A stretch of DNA of 64,000 bases from Bradyrhizobium sp. BTAi1 (GTDB lineage: Bacteria > Pseudomonadota > Alphaproteobacteria > Rhizobiales > Xanthobacteraceae): assembly GCF_000015165.1 (NCBI RefSeq), contig NC_009485.1:744001-808000 (forward strand). The letters are read 5' to 3'. The notes beneath the pieces are model-generated. The model saw only the letters and a list, made by a program, of their open reading frames with translations. It was not told where the DNA came from and made no database searches. The translations under genes were made by a program, and so were the position numbers. Numbering within the stretch: the stretch's first letter is position 1; every line of letters begins with the position of its first letter. Of the stretch, positions 15,858 through 22,585 are shown piece by piece.

Positions 15858-17307
15858 TCTGTAACGGGCCTTGGTTTGTCAATCCCAATTCTGCATGTCC
15901 TCTCGCCGGGCCCTTGCTTCTGTACGGGGTCGGCGCATGGCCGCCACCTGTTGGGCTGCGTAAGAGGAACCGGCCGGCCAATCTACGGAGAGCGTGGTTT
16001 TGAACCGACTGCCCGGATGGCGGCCTGACCGGATCCATCGTCCCGGCGAAGGGACCCTGCTCGGGGAGAGCCTGGTGTCGTGGCCCGCCCAGAACTCGAT
16101 CGATGCTCCCCTAGGTCGCGGCAGCCTTGGCCGCGGGGTTGAACGGCATGTTGTCGGCGAGCATGCGGTGAAGGATCACGGCAAGCTTGCGCGCCAGAGC
16201 CACCTTGGCTTTGCGCGGGCCGGCGCGCCTGGCGACCCGCATCGCCCAGCTCTTCAGCTGTGAGCAGTTCTTGACCGGCTTGGTCAGCATGATATGCGCC
16301 GCCTGATAGAGCGCCTCGCGCACCGACGCATCGCCGACCTTCGTGATGCGGCCGCTATAGTCGGTCTCGCCGGACTGGTACCGTCTCGGCGTGAGGCCAA
16401 AATGCGCGCCTGTCGCCTTGGAGGATCGGAAGCGCTTGGGGTCGTCGATTGCGAACATGTAGGTCAGCGCGACGATCGGGCCGACGGCCGGCGTGGTCAT
16501 CAACAGCTTGGCCTGCGGATGCGCCTTCGCGAGCTGTTGCACCTGCTTGTCCAGCTTCTTGAACTCGCGCAGCAGCACCGTATGAGCCTCGAGCAGCGCC
16601 TGCACGACCAGCGTCAGTCCCGAATGGCCAGCCACCAGCGCCTCGATTCGCGTCGCGAAGCTGCGATCGGTGGTCTTGCCGACCTTCAAGCCGAAGCCCC
16701 GTAGCACGCCGCGCAAACAGTTCTCGACGTCGTGCAGCTTCGATTGCAGCAGCTTGCGTGCCGTAAGAACCGCACGCATCTCCTGCGCCTCGATCGATTT
16801 GCAATGAACCGGACGGAACCAGCCAAGCCGCATCAGCTGGGCAATACCCCTTGCATCGTTGCGGTCGGACTTCACCGACATCGCCCTGAAGGCGTCACGC
16901 ACGTGCCGCGTCTCCAGCAGTTCGACCCGCTGACCCGCCTCCTGCATCGCCGCATACAGCCATTGCGACAGCGGCCCTGCCTCCAGACCGATCCGCTCAA
17001 CCTCGATGCCGAACTGCTTGAACCAGCCGATCAAGACTGCCGGCTCACTCTCGACTGCCGCTTCCCGAACGATCTTGCCCGCCCCATCGACAATGCAGAC
17101 CGCCGAGGATTTCAAAGACACGTCAATTCCGGCATAGTGGTTCATGGTCGTCCCCTAATGATGCGAGGAGCGGGCTTGCCCGACTCCGTTGAACACCATC
17201 AATTTGAGGGACGACCACCTTTCCGCCAACCGGGCGGCACGCGAACGCGCTCCCAAATAGCGCAGGAGTGAGCGTGCCGCTCGGGTGGTCGGCCCGTTAC
17301 CCCATCT
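15858..17307 (-). mobile_element. IS110-family insertion sequence (IS1111-like ends), 1450 bp
   Basis: Perfect 10-bp subterminal inverted repeats GTAACGGGCC (15861-15870) and GGCCCGTTAC (17291-17300) flank a single IS110-family transposase. A CT dinucleotide lies at each junction (15856-15857 and 17306-17307), as expected for IS110-family recombination at a 2-bp core. Removing one CT plus the element recreates a perfect 17-bp inverted-repeat arm, which fixes the boundaries. Non-coding flanks are about 250 bp downstream of the transposase gene and 160 bp upstream; the longer, downstream one is where IS1111-group elements are reported to encode the bridge RNA. Confidence 0.9.
16111..17145 (-). 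CDS. IS110-family transposase
   Basis: A 344-residue DEDD recombinase. The N-terminal RuvC-like domain starts MNHYAGIDVSLKSSAVCIVD (first catalytic Asp at residue 8) and includes KSDRNDARGIAQLM. The C-terminal Transposase_20 domain has the helix-hairpin-helix TPAVGPIVALTYMFAI and the serine-containing SSKATGAHFGLTPRRYQSGE. Full length and without frameshift, so potentially active. On the opposite strand to the guanidine operon that it interrupts. Confidence 0.96.
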   Translation of the reverse strand: MNHYAGIDVSLKSSAVCIVDGAGKIVREAAVESEPAVLIGWFKQFGIEVERIGLEAGPLSQWLYAAMQEAGQRVELLETRHVRDAFRAMSVKSDRNDARGIAQLMRLGWFRPVHCKSIEAQEMRAVLTARKLLQSKLHDVENCLRGVLRGFGLKVGKTTDRSFATRIEALVAGHSGLTLVVQALLEAHTVLLREFKKLDKQVQQLAKAHPQAKLLMTTPAVGPIVALTYMFAIDDPKRFRSSKATGAHFGLTPRRYQSGETDYSGRITKVGDASVREALYQAAHIMLTKPVKNCSQLKSWAMRVARRAGPRKAKVALARKLAVILHRMLADNMPFNPAAKAAAT

Positions 17308-17343
17308 ACGCGGGCTCCTCACCATGAGGGGCCGGCACCGAGA

Positions 17344-17456
17344 CCGGTGCTGCACGTTGACCATGAACACGCTGTCGGCGTGCTCATGGAGAGGGTGAGC
17401 TCCAAGGTCGGCGCTGCACACCGTGACCATCGCGCCATGGAGAGGATTGAGGGAGC
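17344..17456 (+). repeat. Degenerate direct duplication ahead of the permease gene
   Basis: Two related blocks follow each other: GGTGCTGCACGTTGACCAT then CATGGAGAGGGTGAG, and GGCGCTGCACACCGTGACCAT then CATGGAGAGGATTGAGG. Only the second is followed by a usable SD (GAGGGAG at 17449-17455) and the permease ATG at 17463. No coding sense was found in the first block. Confidence 0.55.
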
Positions 17457-17462
17457 TTCGCA

Positions 17463-18284
17463 ATGCCGCGTGCCATGAACGTCGTTCCGAACCGGGGCAG
17501 CCGGCTGCTGCTGGCGTTCCTGCCGTTCCTGCTGATCGCCCTGATCTACGTGGTCGGCTCGGCGCAGCGGCGCGCGGACAATCCCGACGACAAGCTGCTG
17601 CCGCCGGTCTCGGAGATGGTCGCGACGTCGAAGCGGCTCGCCACCGAGCCGGATCGCCGCTCCGGCGACTACGTGCTGTGGTCGGACACCGCGGCGAGTC
17701 TGCAGCGCCTCGCCCTCGGGCTCGGCATCTCCGCGGTGATTGGTCTCGTGCTCGGGCTTGCGATCGGGTTGCTGCCGATCGCCGGCGCCGGCTTCGGCAC
17801 ATTGGTCGCGGTGCTGTCGATGATCCCGCCGATGGCGGTGCTGCCGGTGCTGTTCATCGTGTTCGGCCTCGGTGAGCTCTCCAAGGTGGTGCTGATCATC
17901 ATCGGCGTCACGCCGACGCTGGTCCGCGATCTTTCGTTGGAAGTGCAGAACATGCCGCGCGAGCAGCTGATCAAGGCGCAGACGCTGGGCGCCTCAACCT
18001 GGCAGGTCGCGATCCGCGTGGTGCTGCCGCAGATCATGCCACGGCTGATCCAGGGCCTGCGCCTGATGATCGGGCCGGCCTTCCTGTTCCTGATCTCGGC
18101 GGAGGCCATCGCCTCCGATGTCGGGCTCGGCTATCGCATCTTTCTCGTTCGGCGCTATCTGTCGATGGACGTGATCCTGCCTTACGTCGTCTGGATCACC
18201 TTGCTCGCCTACATCTTCGACTACGCGCTGATCTGGTTCGGCCAGCGCGCCTTTCCCTGGGCGTATGCGGGAGCGAGCCGCTGA
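17463..18284 (+). CDS. ABC permease of the guanidine-associated importer
   Basis: A 273-residue binding-protein-dependent permease of the SsuC/TauC type with six hydrophobic segments. The cytoplasmic coupling loop is NMPREQLIKAQTLGASTWQVAI, the EAA motif variant of nitrate/sulfonate/taurine-type permeases. The ATG at 17463 has GAGGGAG 7 bp ahead; ATG 17475 is an alternative. It shares one base with the ATPase start (ATGA style overlap at 18284). It is separated from its binding-protein gene by the IS element and repeats, so its transcription may now depend on read-through or on a new promoter. Confidence 0.92.
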   Translation: MPRAMNVVPNRGSRLLLAFLPFLLIALIYVVGSAQRRADNPDDKLLPPVSEMVATSKRLATEPDRRSGDYVLWSDTAASLQRLALGLGISAVIGLVLGLAIGLLPIAGAGFGTLVAVLSMIPPMAVLPVLFIVFGLGELSKVVLIIIGVTPTLVRDLSLEVQNMPREQLIKAQTLGASTWQVAIRVVLPQIMPRLIQGLRLMIGPAFLFLISAEAIASDVGLGYRIFLVRRYLSMDVILPYVVWITLLAYIFDYALIWFGQRAFPWAYAGASR

Positions 18285-19057
18285 TGAGCACGCTGTCCTT
18301 CCGCAACGTCTGGGTCGAGTACGGCAACCAGGTCGTGCTCGAGCGCGTCAATCTCGAGATCACCTCCGGCACCTTCCTGTCGATCGTCGGTCCCTCCGGC
18401 GCGGGAAAGAGCACGTTCCTGCGGCTGATCCTCGGCCAGGAGCGGCCGAGCCAGGGCGCCGTGCTGCTCGACGGCGAGCCGTTTCCGGCCGAGCCGGGGC
18501 CCGATCGCGGCATCGTGTTCCAGCGCTATTCGGTGTTCCCGCATCTGACCGTGCTCGGCAATGTGCTGCTCGGCTATGAGCTCGCGGCGCGCCCGTTCAC
18601 GGCGCGGCTGTTCGGCACAGCGCGCAGGCAGGCGGTGGAGAAGAGCCGCGCGCTGATCGACGCCGTTGGTCTCGGCGCTCACTGCGACAAATATCCGAGC
18701 GCGCTGTCCGGCGGCATGCAGCAGCGGCTGGCGATCGCGCAGGCGCTGGCGAAGCAGCCGCGCGTGCTGTTGCTCGACGAGCCCTTTGGCGCGCTCGATC
18801 CCGGCACCCGCGCGCAGATGCATGCGCTGATCAAGCCGCTGTGGCGCGAGCACAAGATGACCATCGTGATGGTCACCCACGACATCAAGGAGGCGTTCGG
18901 CCTGGCGACGCGGCTGATCGCGCTCGACCGTCCCCGCAAGGATCCGCAGGCGCCCGAACGGTTCGGCGCCCGCATCACCTACGATCTCGATCTCACCCGC
19001 GAGAGTCCTGTGCCCGTGCTCGGCTTCATCCGTGCCAGCGCGCAGGCGGCGCAATAG
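18284..19057 (+). CDS. ABC ATPase of the guanidine-associated importer
   Basis: A 257-residue SsuB/TauB-like ATPase. Walker A is GPSGAGKST, signature LSGGMQQR, Walker B VLLLDEPFGALD, and the H-loop MVTHDIKEAF. It overlaps the permease stop codon by one base and ends 41 bp before the hydrolase gene, which has a strong GAAGGAGAG SD, so importer and hydrolase form one unit. Confidence 0.94.
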   Translation: MSTLSFRNVWVEYGNQVVLERVNLEITSGTFLSIVGPSGAGKSTFLRLILGQERPSQGAVLLDGEPFPAEPGPDRGIVFQRYSVFPHLTVLGNVLLGYELAARPFTARLFGTARRQAVEKSRALIDAVGLGAHCDKYPSALSGGMQQRLAIAQALAKQPRVLLLDEPFGALDPGTRAQMHALIKPLWREHKMTIVMVTHDIKEAFGLATRLIALDRPRKDPQAPERFGARITYDLDLTRESPVPVLGFIRASAQAAQ

Positions 19058-19098
19058 TCAGCCCCAAGAAACGTCGAAAGAAACGAAGGAGAGTCTTC

Positions 19099-20304
19099 AT
19101 GTCGTTCCCAGCCATGCGCCGCACGCGCCATGCCGGATTACAAGGTCATCGCCGGAGCCTGCGCCGTCACCATCCGGACTTCGACAAGATGGCCACGCAA
19201 GGCTGGCAGGCGCTGGAGGCCGAAGGCAAGCTGCCAAGCAATGGCTGGCGCAAGGAGCGGCAATGGGCGCTCGACATGGGCCTGCCCGGCGCCGACACGC
19301 TGACCGATCGCGACATCCCCACATTCGCACGCGGCGAGCTGCCGCATTTCGCGGGCATCAACACCTTCATGAAGGCGCCCTATGTCGAGAACGTCCGCGA
19401 CGTCGGGAAATATGACGCCGCGGTCATCGGCATCCCCTTCGATTCCGGCACCACCTATCGCCCAGGCACCCGCTTCGGACCGCAGGGCATCCGCCGCATC
19501 TCCGCGCTCTACACGCCCTACAATTACGAGCTCGGCGTCGACCTGCGCGAGCAGATGACCCTGTGCGACGCCGGCGACGTCTTCACCATTCCCGCCAATC
19601 TGGAAAAGAGCTTCGACCAGATCAGCCGCGGCGTCGCGCATGTGTTCTCGTCCGGCGCGCTGCCGATCATGCTCGGCGGCGACCACTCGATCGGCTTCCC
19701 CTGCGTGCGCGGCATCGCGCAATGCACCGACAAGAAGATCGGCATCATCCATTTCGACCGCCATATCGATATCCAGGAGAAGGATCTCGACGAGCGCATG
19801 CACACGACGCCCTGGTACTGGGCGACCAATTTGCCGAACGTGTCGCCGACCAATCTGGTGCAGCTCGGCATCGGCGGCTGGCAGGTGCCGCGCGAGGGCG
19901 TCGAGGTCGCGCGCAAGCGCAACACCAATGTGCTGACCATCGCCGACATCGAGAAGATCGGTCTGGAGAAGACCGCCGAGATCGCACTCGAACTGGCCTG
20001 GAAGGACGCCGACGCCGTCTACATCTCGTTCGACGTCGACTCCATCGATTGCGGTTTCGTGCCTGGCACCGGCTGGCCGGAGCCCGGCGGCTTCCTGCCG
20101 CGCGAGGCGCTGAAGCTGCTCGGCCTCGTCGCGGCCGAGGGCCTGTGCGGCCTCGAAGTGGTCGAGGTCTCGCCGCCCTACGACACCTCCGACATCACCG
20201 CGCTGATCGGCGTCCGCGTCGTCGTGGAAGCGCTCGGCTCGATGGTCGCGCATGGCAAGCTCGGCAGCCACAAGCACATCATCAACAAGCCGGTCAGCTA
20301 TTGA
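19099..20304 (+). CDS. gdmH: Probable Ni-dependent guanidine hydrolase (ureohydrolase superfamily)
   Basis: A 401-residue arginase/agmatinase-superfamily enzyme. The six metal ligands are all visible: His196 (GGDHS), Asp220, His222 and Asp224 (HFDRHIDIQE), Asp312 and Asp314 (FDVDSIDCGF). Three features separate it from agmatinase and match the guanidine hydrolase GdmH of Synechocystis: Arg and Ile-x-Gln in HFDRHIDIQEKD instead of HxDAHxD-T, the HTTPWYWATNLPNV segment, and PGTGWPEPGGFLPREAL with Trp after GTG. The N-terminus of about 90 residues before the core is also longer than agmatinase. Predicted reaction: guanidine + water to urea + ammonia. Start ATG 19099 follows GAAGGAGAG. A guanidine-I riboswitch heads the operon, supporting the substrate. 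Confidence 0.9.
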   Translation: MSFPAMRRTRHAGLQGHRRSLRRHHPDFDKMATQGWQALEAEGKLPSNGWRKERQWALDMGLPGADTLTDRDIPTFARGELPHFAGINTFMKAPYVENVRDVGKYDAAVIGIPFDSGTTYRPGTRFGPQGIRRISALYTPYNYELGVDLREQMTLCDAGDVFTIPANLEKSFDQISRGVAHVFSSGALPIMLGGDHSIGFPCVRGIAQCTDKKIGIIHFDRHIDIQEKDLDERMHTTPWYWATNLPNVSPTNLVQLGIGGWQVPREGVEVARKRNTNVLTIADIEKIGLEKTAEIALELAWKDADAVYISFDVDSIDCGFVPGTGWPEPGGFLPREALKLLGLVAAEGLCGLEVVEVSPPYDTSDITALIGVRVVVEALGSMVAHGKLGSHKHIINKPVSY

Positions 20305-20312
20305 GGCCCGCG

Positions 20313-20822
20313 ATGCGTCATCATCACCACCATCACGGCCATCATCATCACGACCACGGCCATTCGCATGATCATGATCATCCTCATGATCACGATCACC
20401 CGCCGCACGGCCCAGGGCATAACCATCCGCACGGCCGCTCTCCCGTGCAGTGGCAGACGCCGCATCAGCCGGAGGGCGCCAGGCCTGTCGCGGTGGTCGA
20501 GCCGGATCTCGACAAGGTCGAAGCCGCTTTCGTCGACGGCTTCATCGCCGCGCCCGATCCGACCAGCTTCCTGCGGCTCGCGCGCATTCCGTTCGAGATC
20601 CTGCGCGACGGTGCGAGCCTCAAGCTGCTGCGTGTCGAGATCGATGCGCTCACCGATGTCGGAAGCCTGACGCCGCATCTCGGCGGCGGCACCTTCCGCT
20701 ACGATCCGCTGCCGTCGAACTTCATCTCCCGCCGGCGTCGTCTGCGCTTCATCTATTTCGATGGCGCCGGGCTGACGCCGCTCACCTATGCGGAGCTGCG
20801 GGAGCTCGAGACCCGGGGCTGA
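20313..20822 (+). CDS. His-rich protein, candidate nickel metallochaperone for the guanidine hydrolase
   Basis: Begins 8 bp after the hydrolase stop codon. Of 169 residues, the first 40 form a histidine/aspartate tail with 22 His (MRHHHHHHGHHHHDHGHSHD and onward), like the metal-storage tails of HypB, UreE and SlyD. Residues 65-169 form a compact domain (EAAFVDGFIAAPDPTSFLRL, GGGTFRYDPLPSNFISRRRR, LTPLTYAELRELE) without cysteine or a P-loop, so it is neither HypA nor HypB. I do not recognise the family. In Synechocystis the guanidine hydrolase needs HypA/HypB-like helpers to receive nickel; the position of this gene suggests that it delivers or stores the metal here. That role is an inference. 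Confidence 0.85.
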   Translation: MRHHHHHHGHHHHDHGHSHDHDHPHDHDHPPHGPGHNHPHGRSPVQWQTPHQPEGARPVAVVEPDLDKVEAAFVDGFIAAPDPTSFLRLARIPFEILRDGASLKLLRVEIDALTDVGSLTPHLGGGTFRYDPLPSNFISRRRRLRFIYFDGAGLTPLTYAELRELETRG

Positions 20823-20944
20823 TCTGCGACGTCTTCCGCTCACACGGCCGGCTCGTGCTTGCGCGAAGCCGGACATTGTCGTTGGATTGTCCCTCAATCA
20901 TGGGCTGTGTCGGTCTTCCAGCCGGCGCGACTGGGGAGGGAACG

Positions 20945-21361
20945 ATGGCCAACGGACATGGGCAGGAAGCGGGCGCGGATTTCGTCGCGCGCACACTGAG
21001 CGATGCGCTGCGCTGGAGCAACCGGGGGCAGAAGCTGTGGAGCTTCGCCAATCACGGATCCACGGTCTGCGTCGTGGTGTTCAGTGCCACGGCTGCGGTG
21101 CTATCGCAGACCAGCAGCGCCATCTTCGGTTTTGATGCGAAGACCGTGGCGACGGTGTTGTCGCTTTGCGTGACCATCATCTCGACGGTGCAGTCAAAGC
21201 TCGGCTTTGAGCGCAAATGGGTCGCCAACCGGCTGACTCACAGCGCGCTCAACCGCCTGCTGCTGGACGAGAAAACCGGCGCTGACGTGCAGGACACCAA
21301 GGAAAAGCTGAAGACGATCCTCGAAGCGCACGACCGCGCGATCGCCGCAACGGGTGGCTGA
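20945..21361 (+). CDS. Two-helix membrane protein, unknown function
   Basis: A 138-residue product from ATG 20945, with GGGGAGGGAACG directly ahead. Two membrane helices (about residues 35-57, STVCVVVFSATAAVLS, and 66-84, KTVATVLSLCVTIISTV) are followed by a charged helical cytoplasmic part (ERKWVANRLTHSALNRLLLD) and a C-terminal coiled segment (KEKLKTILEAHDRAIA). The plan of two helices followed by a long amphipathic helix resembles SLATT-type 2TM domains, but the similarity is only in layout. It lies 122 bp after the His-rich gene on the same strand and could be read with it. Function not known. Confidence 0.75.
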   Translation: MANGHGQEAGADFVARTLSDALRWSNRGQKLWSFANHGSTVCVVVFSATAAVLSQTSSAIFGFDAKTVATVLSLCVTIISTVQSKLGFERKWVANRLTHSALNRLLLDEKTGADVQDTKEKLKTILEAHDRAIAATGG

Positions 21362-21554
21362 TTCAGCCTGCCGCTCTTGTCATTTCAGGGCAAGGCCGAA
21401 CGTATTGAACTCGGAACCTTGTGTCGGGTCTTGATCACTTCGGGATTCCGGTTAATCGCCACCCCACGGTGGCTTTGCGTCTGCGCAGTGACAAATCCGC
21501 CGGAATGACCTTGAAAGCGTGACTGATTGATTTCTAAAATGCCGAAGGACCAGC

Positions 21555-22475
21555 TCACCCCCGCGCGAACATCCGCGCCTCGTTGGCGATGACGGGCTGC
21601 ACCACCTCGCTGAGCCGCGCCGCGGCCGCTTCGACCGTCAGTCCGGCGGTGTCGACCACCGCATTGGCCCGCGCATAGAGCGGCTCGCGGCTCACCAGGA
21701 TGTTGCGCAGCTCGGCCATCGCCGAACGATCATCGGCCATCGGCCGCAGATCGCCCTGGCCGCGCACGCGCGCCATGTGCTCCTCCGGCTTGGCCTTCAG
21801 CCAGATCGTGTAGAACGCGTTGAGGATCAGGTCGAAGGTGACGGGCTCGGAGACGATGCCGCCGCCGGTCGCCAGCACCATCAGCTCTTTGCGCGCAAGC
21901 AGTTGTTGCAGCGCCGCCTGCTCCATGCGGCGAAATCCCTCCTGGCCATAGAGCGCGATGATCTCCGCAACCGACAGACCGTTCTGCCGCTCGATCTCCT
22001 TGTTCAATTCGACGAAGCTCCAGCCGATCCGTTCCGCCAGCATCTTGCCGAGCGTCGATTTGCCGGCACCGCGCAAGCCGATCAGTGCGATGCCGGAGAA
22101 CGAACGCCGCAGCGGCGCCGACGCGCCGCCCGCGAGCAGATCCTTGACCTCGGCGATCTGGCTCGGGCTCGCTTTCTTGAGGAGGTCCCGGATGACCGGC
22201 CAGTCCGGCGACGGTTCGCTGCCGGGAATGATGTCGTCGAGCGGCGCGTTGATCGCGTTGGCGATCCGGCGCAGCAGCACGATCGAGACGTTGCCTTTGC
22301 CGCTTTCGAGCTGGGCGATGTAGCGTTCGGAAATGCCGGAAACCTGGGCCAGCACCTTGCGCGACATGCCGGCAAGGCCGCGCATCCGCCGCACCCGTTG
22401 GCCCAGCTGGTCGAGGAAGTCGGTCTCGGCCGCGGACTGGCCGTCGTCGCGCGGGGCGTCGCTGTCTCGCGTCAT
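21555..22475 (-). CDS. boxR: BoxR/BzdR-type benzoyl-CoA-responsive repressor
   Basis: A 306-residue two-domain regulator. Residues 22-80 form a Cro/C1-type HTH (MSRKVLAQVSGISERYIAQL) and residues 125-300 form a shikimate-kinase-like domain with P-loop GLRGAGKST, which in BzdR/BoxR binds benzoyl-CoA as inducer. The linker between them contains EVKDLLAGG. It is divergent from the benzoate-CoA ligase gene, with 110 bp between starts that contain a candidate operator, and most likely controls the whole box cluster. Confidence 0.95.
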   Translation of the reverse strand: MTRDSDAPRDDGQSAAETDFLDQLGQRVRRMRGLAGMSRKVLAQVSGISERYIAQLESGKGNVSIVLLRRIANAINAPLDDIIPGSEPSPDWPVIRDLLKKASPSQIAEVKDLLAGGASAPLRRSFSGIALIGLRGAGKSTLGKMLAERIGWSFVELNKEIERQNGLSVAEIIALYGQEGFRRMEQAALQQLLARKELMVLATGGGIVSEPVTFDLILNAFYTIWLKAKPEEHMARVRGQGDLRPMADDRSAMAELRNILVSREPLYARANAVVDTAGLTVEAAAARLSEVVQPVIANEARMFARG

Positions 22476-22550
22476 ATCCCTGAGGCACTCTTGTGACTAG
22501 GAAACATAATGCCGGGAAGGATTGACAGCAAGCGATGTTGGTGGCCTTCT

Positions 22551-22565
22551 ATGAATTATAATTCA
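22551..22565 (+). promoter_or_regulatory. Candidate BoxR operator ahead of the benzoate-CoA ligase gene
   Basis: ATGAATTATAATTCA, 20 bp before the GTG start, contains the 12-bp perfect palindrome GAATTATAATTC. A related site, ATGAATTATTGTGCA, is at 25095-25109 ahead of boxC (12 of 15 identical). Two such AT-rich sites in an otherwise GC-rich region, each ahead of a box transcription start, suggest a shared regulator; BoxR binding is inferred. Confidence 0.5.
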
Positions 22566-22585
22566 AATATCGGGGGAGGGACGCC

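Noticed and set aside
19099..20304. Agmatinase (speB) as the name of the ureohydrolase
   Set aside because: The motifs HFDRHIDIQE, HTTPWYWAT and GTGWPEPGG, the longer N-terminus and the guanidine-I riboswitch favour guanidine hydrolase.
20450..21361. Long frame of 303 codons covering the two-helix protein
   Set aside because: The first half is an out-of-frame shadow of the His-rich gene; the real start with SD is ATG 20945.
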